A stretch of DNA of 64,000 bases from positions 372,001 through 436,000 of the forward strand of contig JAPDPX010000004.1 of NCBI GenBank assembly GCA_034506255.1, given 5' to 3'. Of this stretch, positions 37,081 through 47,510 are shown one piece after another. The notes beneath the pieces were generated by a model, which saw nothing but the letters and a program-made list of their open reading frames with translations, made no database searches and was not told where the DNA came from. Source of the stretch: a candidate division KSB1 bacterium (GTDB taxonomy: Bacteria > Zhuqueibacterota > Zhuqueibacteria > Zhuqueibacterales > Zhuqueibacteraceae). Numbering within the stretch: the first letter of the stretch is position 1; each line of letters starts with the position of its first letter. Both the position numbers and the translations under genes were made by a program.

Positions 37081-38283
37081 ATGCGTCATTCATCTCTAAT
37101 TGTCATCTGCCGCCGTTTTGTGGTGGCTTTGGCAATGGTGCTAACCGGCAGTGCCGTGTCAGCACAAACCAGTGCGCGTCATGAGGCGTCCGACAGGAGT
37201 GACTTCGCCCCAATGCCTCCCTTCTCGCTCGCTGCCGCGAGCGATACGCTTCCGGAACCGGCATTCGAATTCGGTGAAATGGGGCTGGAGAATTTGAATT
37301 TTTATGAGCTGCACGGCTACTTTGACGCTCAGTTCGAGGTCGACAACAAAGACGCCGCCGGCAAAATCAGTGATTTCGACGTGCAGCGTTTCAATATCGT
37401 CACCACCTTCAACATTTCCGAGCGCGCCGTGGCGCTGGCGGAGATCGAGTACGAACACGGCATCGAGCACGCCGGGGGTGAGGGCGTCGGCGAGATCAAC
37501 CTCGAGCGCGGCCAACTGCAACTCCGGCTCAGCAAGAATCACAATCTCGTGGTCGGCAAATTTTTGACGCCCTATGGGATTTACAATCTCATCCACGATT
37601 TCAGCGTGACTTATCTGTTCACCAAGCTGCCGTTTTCGCTGTATGATAAACATCCCAACGCCGTGGGCAAAAACGAGCGCGTCTATCCCAAATATCTTGC
37701 CGGTGTGCAGGTCAATGGCAATTTCCCCCTCACCACTGGCAATGTGGAATATTGGGCGTTTGTAGCCAACGGCCCCGGCGCCAGCCCCTACGAGGCGGAT
37801 GACAATGCCAACAAGGCGGCCGGCTTCCGCTTGCGCTACGCCGACGCTCTGGAAAAAATCAAAATCGGCGCCTCTTTTTATCGGGGGCAAAATGGCAATG
37901 CGGCGCACAGCCTGCAGCAATTACTCGCGGGTGATATCGAGCTGAATCTCGGCAAGCTGCAACTGCAAAGCGAAACTTCGCTGAATCAATTCGACCGGCT
38001 AAATGAGAGCCTGAAGAAAACCGGTTCGCATCGCAAGGCCGTGGGGTATTATCTGCAAGGCAGCTTGTCGCTGGCGGGCCGCTTTTATCCCTTCCTCCGC
38101 TATGACCGTTACGATCGGGACACCGCTGCCGCCAACGATGCCGAGTCGGAAGTCACCGCCGGCCTCAACATCGGCATCACGCGGGATGTCTTCGTGAAAG
38201 TGGAAAACCATTTCCGCCGCGGCCAGGCCGCCGGTTTCAATTCCCATGAATTGTTTGTCGCCTCCATTGCCGCGGGGTTTTGA
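37081..38283 (+). CDS. Porin-like outer-membrane protein 2
   Basis: This 400-aa protein has a signal peptide (VVALAMVLTGSAVSAQ). A barrel resembling phosphate-selective porin O/P proteins follows: ELHGYFDAQFEVD near 75-87, FNIVTTFNISERAVALAEIEYEHG, and the loop segment GKFLTPYGIYNLIHD near 155-170. It ends in a strand with terminal Phe (SIAAGF). The start uses AAGGA nine bases upstream. It forms a unit with the PstS-like protein one base downstream. The solute is unproven. Confidence 0.77.
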   Translation: MRHSSLIVICRRFVVALAMVLTGSAVSAQTSARHEASDRSDFAPMPPFSLAAASDTLPEPAFEFGEMGLENLNFYELHGYFDAQFEVDNKDAAGKISDFDVQRFNIVTTFNISERAVALAEIEYEHGIEHAGGEGVGEINLERGQLQLRLSKNHNLVVGKFLTPYGIYNLIHDFSVTYLFTKLPFSLYDKHPNAVGKNERVYPKYLAGVQVNGNFPLTTGNVEYWAFVANGPGASPYEADDNANKAAGFRLRYADALEKIKIGASFYRGQNGNAAHSLQQLLAGDIELNLGKLQLQSETSLNQFDRLNESLKKTGSHRKAVGYYLQGSLSLAGRFYPFLRYDRYDRDTAAANDAESEVTAGLNIGITRDVFVKVENHFRRGQAAGFNSHELFVASIAAGF

Positions 38284-38284
38284 T

Positions 38285-38740
38285 ATGAAAAGAACAATCT
38301 TGACAATTTGTTTGATTGCGACGGCGCTGCTGTTTGGCGGCCCACCGGTGGCGGCACAAGATTCCACCCAACCGGAGCCTCCACTGGTGGTGATCGTTCA
38401 CGCCAGCGCCAAAGTCGATTCCCTGAGCGAGGCCGAGTTGAGCCACGCCTTGCGCGGCAAGGACCATCGCTTCGAGCTGGTCGGTTTGCAGAAGCAGAGC
38501 TATGACCGCATCATCAAAGAGCTGGCCCGGACCGATGACGGCACTTTTCAAAGAGAGTGGATGCAACTGCTCCTTTCCGGCAAAAGAAAGAAGAAGCCGC
38601 TGCTCAGTGAGAACCTGCTCGAGCTGGCCGTCTTAGTCGGCAAAGCGCCCCATGCCATTGCCGTGCTGAGGTGGGACACGCACACCAAACCGCCTGCCGC
38701 CTTCGGCGTGAAGGTGGTCAAAATCGTCAAAAAAAAGTAG
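38285..38740 (+). CDS. Small secreted PstS-like (phosphate-binding-type) protein
   Basis: This 151-aa protein has a signal peptide (ATALLFGGPPVAAQ). It has a short domain resembling the N-terminal lobe of PstS-type binding proteins (VVIVHASAKVDSLSEAELSHALRG, then REWMQLL), well below the usual 270-350 aa. Similar mini-PBPs occur beside porins, where they may gate or hand over oxyanions; that use here is inference. The start lies one base after the porin stop, so the two are probably co-translated. It ends with basic KKK residues. Confidence 0.68.
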   Translation: MKRTILTICLIATALLFGGPPVAAQDSTQPEPPLVVIVHASAKVDSLSEAELSHALRGKDHRFELVGLQKQSYDRIIKELARTDDGTFQREWMQLLLSGKRKKKPLLSENLLELAVLVGKAPHAIAVLRWDTHTKPPAAFGVKVVKIVKKK

Positions 38741-39050
38741 CTCGCGACAGCAGGTGCAAAAATGTCTCACCAACAGGCCGGCGGATGACACCGTCGTCGG
38801 GAATGCGGGAAACGCCCTGCCCGCCGGCTGCCGCAAATCAATGCGGCTGGTTCAAGGCGGCATGCCTGCCGATATCAATCCGCGTTTCAAAAGGCAGTGG
38901 CATTGTGCTGGTTGCCTCCATGAGCGAAGCAGCACACCCCGCAGGCCCCTGTGGTTCGTGCCGTTCGTGCATCATTCACAAGCTGACAGTTCCCGCGTTT
39001 CCGCCTTCCTGATACACACTTCTCCCTCCGTTCCGCCCGCCGGGTGGCGC
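38741..39050. other. 310-base gap between convergent genes
   Basis: I see nothing coding or structured that I can name here. The gap lies between the end of the PstS-like gene and the end of the hybrid kinase gene. Confidence 0.4.
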
Positions 39051-42026
39051 TCAGGGAATCATTGCCACGGGCGTGAGTCTGGCAATGAGATTCATCAGTT
39101 CCTGCACATGCAGAGGTTTTGAAATGTAGGCATCGACGCCGGCAGCGAGGCAGCGCTCGCGGTCGCCTTTCATGGCATAGGCGGTGACCGCAACGATGGG
39201 CGTGCGGCCACCGGTGAGTTTTTCCAGCTCGCGAATGGCGAAGATGGCTTCGAAGCCGCCGAGTGCCGGCATTTGAATGTCCATCAGGATCAAATCGAAG
39301 CGTTCATTGCGAAAGGCGGCGACGGCGTCGTTGCCGTTGCCGACGGTCACCACGGTGTGGCCGCATTTTTCCAGCAGGCGGGCGGCGAGCCGCTGGTTGA
39401 TTTCATCATCTTCGGCAATCAGAATGTGCAGCCGGCCGGGCTCGCGGGCGGGGTGACGCGTCTGCCGGCTGCCGGCGTTTTCCGCGAGCTGGCGGTGGCT
39501 GGTGAGCAGGGCTTCGGCGAGATCGGTGAGTTTGACCGGTTTGGTGAGGTAATGGCGGATACCCAGCTCACGGCAGCGGACGGCCTGGGCGTGCAGCCGC
39601 GCGGGCGAGAGCAGCATGATGACGGTGCCGGACCAGCCGGTGGTTTCAATGAGGCGCGCTGCCAGCGCAAAACCGTCGAGGTCGTCGAGTGCGGTGTCGA
39701 TCACCGCCAGGCTGAACGGCTGGCCGGCAGTGCGGGAACGATTGCATGCGAGTTGTGCGGCCTGGCTGGAGGCCACCGCCAGTGGCTGCAATCCCCAGTC
39801 GCGCAGCGTGGCGGTGAGCACTTGACGCAGGGTGGCATTGTCTTCGACGATCAGCACCGGCACGCCTGCCAGCTCGGCGAGGCCGGCGAAGGGGTCGGCG
39901 AGTTGGTGCTCAGGCAGTTGAAAGGCGGCGGTGAAATGAAACACGCTGCCGCGCCCGACTTCACTTTCGACCCAGATTTTGCCGCCCATGAGCGCAACGA
40001 GCTGGGTGCAAATGGCGAGGCCCAGGCCGGTGCCACCGAACCGGCGGGTGGTGGAGTTGTCACCCTGGGTGAAAGGCGCGAAAATGATTTCGTGTTTGTC
40101 TGCGGGGATGCCGATGCCGGTGTCGGCCACGCTGAATTGCAGGAGTGCGCTGGTGGGAGTGAGTTGCCGGGCGGCCACGGTGACGACGATTTCGCCGGTT
40201 TCAGTGAATTTGATGGCGTTGCCAACCAGGTTGACGATGATTTGACGCAGCCGGCCGGGATCGCCGATCAGCACATCCGGCACTTCGGGCAAAATGTGAC
40301 AGATCAGCTCCAGGCCTTTTTGATGGGCGCGCAAGCCGAGCGGCGCGATCGTATCGCCCAGGGTCTCGCGCAGGTGAAAGTCAATCGGTTCGAGTTCGAG
40401 TTTGCCGGCTTCGATTTTGGAGAAATCGAGGATGTCGTTGAGCAGCACCATCAGGGCTTCGGCGGAGTCCTTGACGAGGTGCAGGTATTCGCGCTGCTCG
40501 GCAGTGAGATTGGTCTCCAGCGCGAGTTCGGTCATGCCGAGGATGCCATTCATGGGCGTGCGGATTTCGTGGCTCATATTGGCGACGAACTGGCTCTTGG
40601 TGCGGCTGGCAATCTCCGCCATTTCCTTGGCCTGATGCAATTGTTCCCGGGCGCGCTCGCGTTCCAGGGCAATCTCGGCGAGCTGGGCGGCGATTTCGAT
40701 CAATTCAAAATCGCCGGGTGTGGGTGGCTGCGGTGCGGCGAAGTAGAGATCGAGCGTGCCCAACACTTCACCGTTGGCCGTGAGAATGGGAGTGGACCAG
40801 CAGGCGTGGGCCGCGCGTCTGCCATTGGCGGAGGCAGGGGAGGGCGGGGTGCCGGAGGTGGACTCGGGCAGGCCGGCGGCGGTGAGTTTGGCGGAGATGA
40901 TTTGTTTTTTGTGAAAGACAGCGGCGGCACATACGCCGTGCGTGGGGTTGATGGGCATGCCGTCCAGCGCCGCCGCCAGCGTGGCCGGCAGGTTGGGTCC
41001 CGCGCCCAGGTGCAGACAGTCACGCTGGGCGTCATAACGCATGACGGCGCAGCAGGAATCCGGGACCCGGGCTTCAACGAATTGTGTCAGCGCGCGCAGC
41101 ACTTCGGGCAGGGGCCTGCCGCGTGCGATCAGTTCGAGGATGTGCTTCTGGCCGGTGAGCAGCCGTTCCGCGCGTTTGCGCTCGGTGATGTCGCGAATGA
41201 GCACCTGGCTGGCGGGCCGGCCCTGAAACGTGATGGTTACGGCCACGATTTCCGCTTCAATGACACGACCATCATGGCGCACAATGCTCTCTTCGATCAG
41301 CTCGGCGATCTGTCCGGCGCCGGGGGTTCGGATGAGGCGGCAATTCAGCTTCTCCCAGCAATCGGGATGCAAATAAGCATGGAGGGAGCGCCCCACCATT
41401 TCCTGCGGACTGCCTGCGCCAAACATTCGGGCGCCGGCGTCGTTGACATAGACCACATTACCGGCGCTGAGGACGAGCACCGTTTCGGGGGAAAGATCCA
41501 CCAGGCTGCGATAGCGTTCTTCGCTTTCCAGCAGCGCCTGCCGGTCGCGGTTGCGTTCGGTGATGTCGCGTCCAAACACCGACACCCCGGTGATGTCGCC
41601 AGCGGGCCCCCGGATGGGATTGAAGGAGATTTCGCAATCACAGCAGGAATCGGCAAAATCGTAGTGTTGTTCCACGGTAAAATGCTCGCCGGCCAGGGCG
41701 CGCTCGTAGAGGGCCCGCCAGGTTTGCGCCAGCTCCGGTGGGACCACTGCGAGCAGGTTCATGCCTTTGTGCAGCTCCACCCCGAAGGCCTGGTGAAAAT
41801 GCCGGCGGAAGGTGGAGTTCGCGGTGAGCAGGGTAAAGTTGCGGTCCACCGACCAAACCGAGTCGTGGGAGTTTTCGATCAGGGCCAGGAGATTGGCCTC
41901 GCTGTGTGCCAGCTCGCGGGCGTGCTGGCGAAGTGCCACGACATGCCGGCGGCGCAGAATCAGCATGGCGCTGCCGACGCCAAGAGCAATCACCAGCAGA
42001 ACGAAGGGGATGTGCAGAAGCAGCAT
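39051..42026 (-). CDS. Hybrid sensor histidine kinase with PAS, GAF and two receiver domains
   Basis: This protein has about 991 residues: an N-terminal membrane helix ([17 protein letters not shown]), PAS 1 (about 40-160), PAS 2 (about 165-290) and GAF (about 300-460). HisKA has SHEIRTP with the phospho-His near 486. HATPase has [10 protein letters not shown] and GTGLGLAI. Two receivers follow: VIDTAL (first Asp) and ILMDIQMP (second Asp), each with TKP or SKP lysines. The start is uncertain: the ATG at 42026 gives a clean anchor but lacks a clear ribosome site. It is transcribed leftward after the RCK-like gene, across a 367-base gap. Confidence 0.92.
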   Translation of the reverse strand: MLLLHIPFVLLVIALGVGSAMLILRRRHVVALRQHARELAHSEANLLALIENSHDSVWSVDRNFTLLTANSTFRRHFHQAFGVELHKGMNLLAVVPPELAQTWRALYERALAGEHFTVEQHYDFADSCCDCEISFNPIRGPAGDITGVSVFGRDITERNRDRQALLESEERYRSLVDLSPETVLVLSAGNVVYVNDAGARMFGAGSPQEMVGRSLHAYLHPDCWEKLNCRLIRTPGAGQIAELIEESIVRHDGRVIEAEIVAVTITFQGRPASQVLIRDITERKRAERLLTGQKHILELIARGRPLPEVLRALTQFVEARVPDSCCAVMRYDAQRDCLHLGAGPNLPATLAAALDGMPINPTHGVCAAAVFHKKQIISAKLTAAGLPESTSGTPPSPASANGRRAAHACWSTPILTANGEVLGTLDLYFAAPQPPTPGDFELIEIAAQLAEIALERERAREQLHQAKEMAEIASRTKSQFVANMSHEIRTPMNGILGMTELALETNLTAEQREYLHLVKDSAEALMVLLNDILDFSKIEAGKLELEPIDFHLRETLGDTIAPLGLRAHQKGLELICHILPEVPDVLIGDPGRLRQIIVNLVGNAIKFTETGEIVVTVAARQLTPTSALLQFSVADTGIGIPADKHEIIFAPFTQGDNSTTRRFGGTGLGLAICTQLVALMGGKIWVESEVGRGSVFHFTAAFQLPEHQLADPFAGLAELAGVPVLIVEDNATLRQVLTATLRDWGLQPLAVASSQAAQLACNRSRTAGQPFSLAVIDTALDDLDGFALAARLIETTGWSGTVIMLLSPARLHAQAVRCRELGIRHYLTKPVKLTDLAEALLTSHRQLAENAGSRQTRHPAREPGRLHILIAEDDEINQRLAARLLEKCGHTVVTVGNGNDAVAAFRNERFDLILMDIQMPALGGFEAIFAIRELEKLTGGRTPIVAVTAYAMKGDRERCLAAGVDAYISKPLHVQELMNLIARLTPVAMIP

Positions 42027-42393
42027 GGCACAAGGATGCGAATGCGTGAACCAAGCCAGGGGATGTTCCTGAGGTAGAATAGCCGCAGTGGCGCACAATT
42101 GCGCTTGCCCGGTTCGGGCGTGCGGCAAAACTTCCCGCGTATCCACTGCAAGTGTCAGCCTGGCCTGCCGTCAGGCCGTGAAGCGGGAGGAGAGAGCAAT
42201 GACAGGATGCAAGGGAGTGGTGGTTTGAGGCATCGCAGTCGCAGTGTGCCTCCCCTCATGCAGAACAGGATTGGATCGACAGAGTTTGGAAGGATGGTGT
42301 TTGATGGGCCGGAGTGGCTGAGCGCCCTTTCTCAGGCAAAAAGAAAAGAGAATCAACTGTTCTGTCAGTCTCTTGTTGTCAGGCAATTTCCGC
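42027..42393. other. Gap between the RCK-like gene and the hybrid kinase gene
   Basis: The 367 bases hold the probable leader and promoter of the kinase gene. A short GGCCGGAGTGGCTGAGCGCC string resembles a tRNA-Ser/Leu 5' half but has no matching acceptor or T arm, so no RNA gene is called. Confidence 0.4.
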
Positions 42394-45300
42394 TCATTCT
42401 GCCAGCCAGGGCCGTTGCGCAGCGCAGCCGAGTTCGAGCTGGGGATCTGCGACGCGGCAATATTCACAGCAGCCCTGTTCGCGCAATTGCCGGCGGGTGC
42501 GGTGCTGACGGTTGCTGATCTGAATCACGATGGGATACTCTCCGGTCTCCGGGTGCAGGCTGTGACGCTGCCAGCGGCGTTGTGTTTGATCCCACCAATC
42601 CAGACGAAAACGTCCGGGCGCAATCACCCAGAGCAGGCGATAGAGGGCCACGCTGTAGTCGAACCAGGCGGCCGCATTTTCCGGGCTGCCGACCGGCATG
42701 ATTTGCAGCAGAGAGAGCGGCAGTATGCGGTGCAGCCGGTGTTCATATTCCGCCAGGGACCAGTGGTTGTCATGCAGCAAATCCTGCAGGTAGCGCCGCA
42801 CGCCGAACACCCGGCAGAGCCCGAAGCGGCGATTGTGACAGGTCATGTTTTTGAAGTATTCCAGATTGAGCAACCATTCCTGCGCGGCGGCAGATTCGGC
42901 GCGGTGGCGGTTCAGCAATCCGGCAAATTGCCGGAAATTGAGCAGATTGAGCACCAGGGCGATCAAGCCGGGGTCGTTGCGTTTGGCATGACAGCAGCAG
43001 AAAATGCGGGCATAGCGCGGCAGGTCTTGGGCATAGGGCGGCGGGGCTGGGCGGCTGCCAGGGCCGGATGCGCAACTGTAATGTGGGGCATGTTGCAGCA
43101 CATGATTTTGGCCGCGCTCGCGCCAATCGGCCAGGGCGCTGCGATTGGAGGCGACGATGTAATGCTGGTAAGAAGCGATGGGACAATTGGTCATGCCGGG
43201 GCAGAAGTTCGGACCGGCGGTGTCACCCGTTTCGTCGCCCAGGAGCAGTTCGAGAAAAGTCTTCGTGGCGAGCTGTGGCTGCGGGTTGCCGGTGGCCAAC
43301 TGCAACAGTCGCGGCACCGGCAGATTGGCCCACTCCGCAGAGGCGGCCGTTTCCGTGCGATAATCGTGGCCGTCGCTGGCGTAGGCGCGCGTGGCGAAGA
43401 GGCTGCCTTGCTCCTGCTCTTGCTGCAGCTCGGCCAGTGTGCTGGTGTGCAAATCCGCATAGCCGCTCAAGCCGAAGCCGCGGCCGGCAACGGCGAGTTT
43501 GAGATGGCGCAGGTAATGAAACACGGGCCGGCTGATCGTTGTGCTGCCGGCGGGAAGAATTTTGCGCAGCGGCGCCTCTGCAGTGGCTGTGCACCTGAGT
43601 CCCGCCAGCCGGCTGCACAAATCCGGCAGGGCGATGGGCAAATTGGGCAGGCAGGCATTCAATTCGATGGATTCCCCCCAGCTCGGCTGCACCCCGGCAT
43701 GCCGGTTGGCGAGCATACTCACCGGCACCTCCGCTGCCAGTTCCCAATTGTCGCGAATGCCCGAGATGATTTCTTCGGTGTCGGCGAGCGCATCCTGGGC
43801 GCTGTCGCCGAGCAGGCGGCGTGGCGGCTGGCGGCGGAAGTAAGCATACCGTGGATGTCCGGGCGCGGGCGGCTCGCGATAAAGCCGGGCCAGGGCGTCA
43901 TAGAGTTGAAAGGCATCCCCGATGTCTTTGCGCGCTGTGTCATCACCGTGTGCGCCGCCCATCAGGATCAGGGGCAGGCGGTAGTTTGCATGGCCGAATT
44001 TGAAGCGCTCCAGGCTGTTGAGCAGCTTCAGAAAGTACATGTGCGACTTGTCGATTTCATCATCGTTGATCACCACGATGTCGGGCTGGAACTCATGCAG
44101 GCAATGCTCGAGAATGCCGGATTCATTGCTTTGCAGGCAGGTGGGCACGGGAAAGTAGAGCGGTCGTTGTGTGTCCGGCGGGGTGTGGTAGCGCGTGCCG
44201 GTGAGATAGTTGCAGCGCCACCACCAGTTGAAGGAAGTCTGCCTGCCGCCGGGTGCCGGGATGAAAGCCGCTCGGTCGGGTTCGCCGGTGTCCTGCGCCA
44301 GCCGTGGCAGCGGATCAACCGACTCGCTGCCGGTGACGATGAAGCGCAGCATCTCCGAGAAAACCGCGGCTTTTTTGGTGAGGTCCGCGCCCGGCCAGGC
44401 ATGCCACAACGTTTCGAGCATGTAATGATTGGCCTTGTTCCGGCCCACCACCAGGATGCGGGGAGTGCGGCCGGCGGGCAAGTGCGGCAGCACCTTCAGC
44501 ACCGCCGCAAGCAAGCGCTGGCCGAGCGCCACGCCGGTATCCTGTTTGGGATAGACAAAGGTGAGGGGAAAGCGCGTGGCTTTGTAGGTCAAATTCACCA
44601 TTTGATCGCTGCGGCTGACGCAAATGATCGCGCGCAAGCCGGCGGCTGTCGCGCGATCGAACACCTCGCGAATGCGTTCCTCCTGCGAAACGGTGCTGAT
44701 GAGAAAGCCCGCACGCTCGAAATTCACCCGCGACATGGTGAAGGGCTCGGTGACATCACCCTGCACGATGGGCACCAGAATGCGGCGGCGGTGGCTGAGC
44801 AGGCGGCTCCCAGGCACGGCCGCCGTCGCGTACCGCTCTTCCAGCGCCGCCACCACGCCGAAATTGCCGAGAAAATCATTCTGCGCGGAGAACAGCAGTT
44901 TGCTCAGGTCGCGGTCGACGATCATGAAAGCGGGGCACAATTCCTCCAGATCGAGCTCGGGCGTGATGATCTTCTCGAAGCGTGTGCGGCGGTCGCCGGC
45001 CGCCTGGCGGCGGATTTTCAGCAGCTCGCGGTCGACCACGCGCTGGCCGAGATGGCCGTAGCCGAAGATCACGAGGTGACCGCGCATGTCGAGGATGAGA
45101 TTCGCCAGCTTGGTGTTGAAATAAGTGGTGTAGGTTCGGTCGACATAGACGCCGGCATACACCAGCGGGCTGACCCAGGCGGCGAGCAGGGTGAAGGCGA
45201 ACAGGATTTGATCGGCACCCACCATGGCTTGCAGCAGCAAGGGCTTGCCCACCAGGTCAACGATCAGCGGCATGGCGATCAGAAACAGCCACACCAGCAG

Positions 45301-46317
45301 TCCGGCGATCGTGAACAGGGGGTTTTGCGCCAGCACCGCGAGATAGAACTGGCTGGCATAGTCCGGCACGCTCAGCAGCCGGCGGCAATACAGCGCATCG
45401 TTGTGCCACACCGGTGGCAAAATCAGGCTCATCAGGCGCAGCGGCATGATGCCGTTGAGGAACAGCAAAAAGGCACCGGCCAGGGTGATGCTGATCAGCG
45501 GCAGGCGCTCGCCGATCAGGCCCGCAATCTCACCCTGCGCGACACGCTCGGGCAGGTTCGGGAAGCGATAGGGCTGCAGCAGGGCGGGGAGCGAGAGCGG
45601 ATTGCCGCTGTCCCAATTCAGCCAGCGGCGGCACAGCTCGGCGGGCGTGAGGTCACCGGCATGCGCGGCCTGGCCAATCGCGAAGACGAGATTAACGGCC
45701 CACCATTCGAAGAGCACGACGAGGTAAAGGCCGATGAAAAAACTCACGGCGCCGAGCAGCACGCGCGGCAGCAGCAGGTGTGAGCGCAGTGGCATTTCAC
45801 TGAGGGCGCGGCGCAGTTGGGGATTGTGCTGCAGCCGGTGCAATGCGCGTTTGAGCAGGCGATAGCGTCGCCGGCCCGGCAGCACGGCGGCGGTATCGAG
45901 ACGCAGGTTGCGCAGGTTGCGCACAAAAACGTAGACGATGGCCGCATGAAACAGCGCCACGCCCGTCAGCACGGTCAGCGGGCTGGTGCGCGTCACCAGC
46001 AGTCTGCGAAACAACTCATGGGGAAAAATCAGGCAGAGAATGGCCGTGAGCAGGACGGTCAGCACCAGCGCCAGCAGTGCGGCATACCGGGGATAGAGCA
46101 GTTGCTTGCGGCACCAGGTGAGCGGCAGCCACAGCAGCTCGAGCAGCAGGTAGGCGCAGAGGAAGTGGCCGAGCAACAGGCCGGCGTAGACGCCGTAGTG
46201 CCCCACCCCGTCGATAGACCATGCGCTCAACACCGTGGTTAACACAGCGGCCGGCAGGGCGGCCATCAGGTTGGGCCGCCAGGACAGCCGCAGATTGGTG
46301 CGCAGGTTTTGCCACAT
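42394..46317 (-). CDS. Giant membrane protein with two RCK/TrkA-N-like domains
   Basis: This 1307-aa protein has about seven or eight membrane helices in residues 18-400. A Rossmann/RCK-like domain follows, with HLVIFGYGHLGQRVVDREL near 412-430 and the ISTVSQEERIREVFDRA block. A second Rossmann start, RILVVGRNKANHYML, lies near 620. The last ~650 residues include a region with many Cys and Trp that match no family I know. Tandem RCK domains are found in large K+ channels and in CASTOR/POLLUX. No TVGYG-type filter is visible, so ion specificity is unknown. It starts 5 bases after the SpoIIE-phosphatase stop. Confidence 0.72.
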   Translation of the reverse strand: MWQNLRTNLRLSWRPNLMAALPAAVLTTVLSAWSIDGVGHYGVYAGLLLGHFLCAYLLLELLWLPLTWCRKQLLYPRYAALLALVLTVLLTAILCLIFPHELFRRLLVTRTSPLTVLTGVALFHAAIVYVFVRNLRNLRLDTAAVLPGRRRYRLLKRALHRLQHNPQLRRALSEMPLRSHLLLPRVLLGAVSFFIGLYLVVLFEWWAVNLVFAIGQAAHAGDLTPAELCRRWLNWDSGNPLSLPALLQPYRFPNLPERVAQGEIAGLIGERLPLISITLAGAFLLFLNGIMPLRLMSLILPPVWHNDALYCRRLLSVPDYASQFYLAVLAQNPLFTIAGLLVWLFLIAMPLIVDLVGKPLLLQAMVGADQILFAFTLLAAWVSPLVYAGVYVDRTYTTYFNTKLANLILDMRGHLVIFGYGHLGQRVVDRELLKIRRQAAGDRRTRFEKIITPELDLEELCPAFMIVDRDLSKLLFSAQNDFLGNFGVVAALEERYATAAVPGSRLLSHRRRILVPIVQGDVTEPFTMSRVNFERAGFLISTVSQEERIREVFDRATAAGLRAIICVSRSDQMVNLTYKATRFPLTFVYPKQDTGVALGQRLLAAVLKVLPHLPAGRTPRILVVGRNKANHYMLETLWHAWPGADLTKKAAVFSEMLRFIVTGSESVDPLPRLAQDTGEPDRAAFIPAPGGRQTSFNWWWRCNYLTGTRYHTPPDTQRPLYFPVPTCLQSNESGILEHCLHEFQPDIVVINDDEIDKSHMYFLKLLNSLERFKFGHANYRLPLILMGGAHGDDTARKDIGDAFQLYDALARLYREPPAPGHPRYAYFRRQPPRRLLGDSAQDALADTEEIISGIRDNWELAAEVPVSMLANRHAGVQPSWGESIELNACLPNLPIALPDLCSRLAGLRCTATAEAPLRKILPAGSTTISRPVFHYLRHLKLAVAGRGFGLSGYADLHTSTLAELQQEQEQGSLFATRAYASDGHDYRTETAASAEWANLPVPRLLQLATGNPQPQLATKTFLELLLGDETGDTAGPNFCPGMTNCPIASYQHYIVASNRSALADWRERGQNHVLQHAPHYSCASGPGSRPAPPPYAQDLPRYARIFCCCHAKRNDPGLIALVLNLLNFRQFAGLLNRHRAESAAAQEWLLNLEYFKNMTCHNRRFGLCRVFGVRRYLQDLLHDNHWSLAEYEHRLHRILPLSLLQIMPVGSPENAAAWFDYSVALYRLLWVIAPGRFRLDWWDQTQRRWQRHSLHPETGEYPIVIQISNRQHRTRRQLREQGCCEYCRVADPQLELGCAAQRPWLAE

Positions 46318-46322
46318 GGTGA

Positions 46323-47510
46323 TCAGGCGTCGCGTTTGATGATGACAAAGGTGGTATCGTCGCGCATATCGGCGCCGCGTCGAAACTGCGTCAGCTCGTG
46401 CAGCAGCGCGTCTTTGATTGTCTCGGCCGGGACGTGAGGGTGGCGCAGCAGCACCTGGCGCAGGCGCTCGTCGCCGAACTCCCGGCCGTCGGGGTCGCAG
46501 GTCTCGCTCACGCCATCCGTGTACAGCAGCAGCACATCACCCGGCGCCAGCGCGGTTTGCACGAGCTGCAGATGGTCGCGAAAAATGCTGCTTTGCGGTT
46601 CGCCCGTCGCAGCGGTGCGCCGCTCTGCCGCCAGGCCAATGGCCAGACCATCGGGTTTCAGCCAGAAACAATCCCGGCGCCGGGAATCGAAGTGCAACGC
46701 CGGCGTGTGGCCGGCACGGCAAAACTGCAGGCCGCCGTGCGGCAGCAGCCGCACGATCGCCAGTGTGAGAAAGTAGCTGCGCTTGAGTTCACGCAGCAGA
46801 TGCTCGTTCACCCGCAGCAGCAGCGTGCGCGGGTCCTGTGATTCGCGCGCGAAGATTTGCAGCAGCGTTTGCACCTTGGCGGTGTAGAGCGCGGCGGGAA
46901 TGCCTTTGCCGGAGACATCGCCGATGATCACCAGGCAGCCGCTCCCCGGCGTGGTGATGAAATCGTAATAATCGCCGCCCACGCTGAGCGCGGCATCGCT
47001 GAACCCGACCACGGTAAAGCCGTCTCTCTGCAGCAGGTTGCACGGCAGCAGGCGCAATTGAATTTCGCGCGCCACCGCCAGCTCGTCTTTCGCCACCAGT
47101 TTGTCGGCCAGTTCGAGTGCGAGCAAAAAGTTCATCACCAAAAAGGCGTTGAACAGCCAGGACAATTCGCGATACCAAAAAGCCAGGATCACAAAAAGCA
47201 GAGAGAGGGCATAAAGCAGGCGCCGCGCCGGGGTCAGTTTCAGCAGAAAGGCGAGAAAAAGATTGCGGGTGAATTGCAGCAGGCGGCGCAGCGGTTTCTG
47301 CGGGGTGGCGGGTCGCGGCATGTGGCGCGCGTAAAATTCATACATGCCGCGCATGTCGACCTTGATCAGCCGCTCGATCTCGGCGGTGGTCAGGCCGCTG
47401 GCGAACATTTCATAGAATTTGTGCAGGGCGTATTGGGAGCGCTCGAGCATGCGTGTGTGCGACGGTTGTTTGCGGCGCAGCGTGGCCAATTCGCATCCGT
47501 CCGAAAGCAT
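46323..47510 (-). CDS. SpoIIE-type PP2C serine/threonine phosphatase with membrane segment
   Basis: This 395-aa protein has a cytosolic N-terminus, two hydrophobic segments near 85-135 and a C-terminal PPM/SpoIIE domain. Its metal-binding motifs are GGDYYDF, IGDVSGKGIPAALYTA, LLLYTDGVSE and MRDDTTFVII. RsbU/SpoIIE enzymes dephosphorylate STAS antagonists; a STAS protein is encoded at 20.3 kb. The start is uncertain because neither candidate ATG (47510 or 47450) has a ribosome site. The stop is 5 bases from the RCK-like start, so the two form an operon. Confidence 0.9.
   Translation of the reverse strand: MLSDGCELATLRRKQPSHTRMLERSQYALHKFYEMFASGLTTAEIERLIKVDMRGMYEFYARHMPRPATPQKPLRRLLQFTRNLFLAFLLKLTPARRLLYALSLLFVILAFWYRELSWLFNAFLVMNFLLALELADKLVAKDELAVAREIQLRLLPCNLLQRDGFTVVGFSDAALSVGGDYYDFITTPGSGCLVIIGDVSGKGIPAALYTAKVQTLLQIFARESQDPRTLLLRVNEHLLRELKRSYFLTLAIVRLLPHGGLQFCRAGHTPALHFDSRRRDCFWLKPDGLAIGLAAERRTAATGEPQSSIFRDHLQLVQTALAPGDVLLLYTDGVSETCDPDGREFGDERLRQVLLRHPHVPAETIKDALLHELTQFRRGADMRDDTTFVIIKRDA

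Noticed and set aside
38285..38740. Naming the small secreted protein PstS
   Set aside because: It covers only part of a PBP fold, with no pstCAB genes nearby.
39273..42077. 934-codon plus-strand frame opposite the hybrid kinase
   Set aside because: Kinase motifs ([15 protein letters not shown], two receivers) prove the minus strand; the plus frame is a shadow of high GC3.
42301..42345. tRNA-Ser/Leu-like string (GTGGCTGAGCG)
   Set aside because: No anticodon arm, T arm or CCA-end pairing can be built around it.
42373..45783. 1136-codon plus-strand frame opposite the RCK-like gene
   Set aside because: The minus frame has membrane helices and Rossmann motifs; the plus frame is a long GC-rich shadow.
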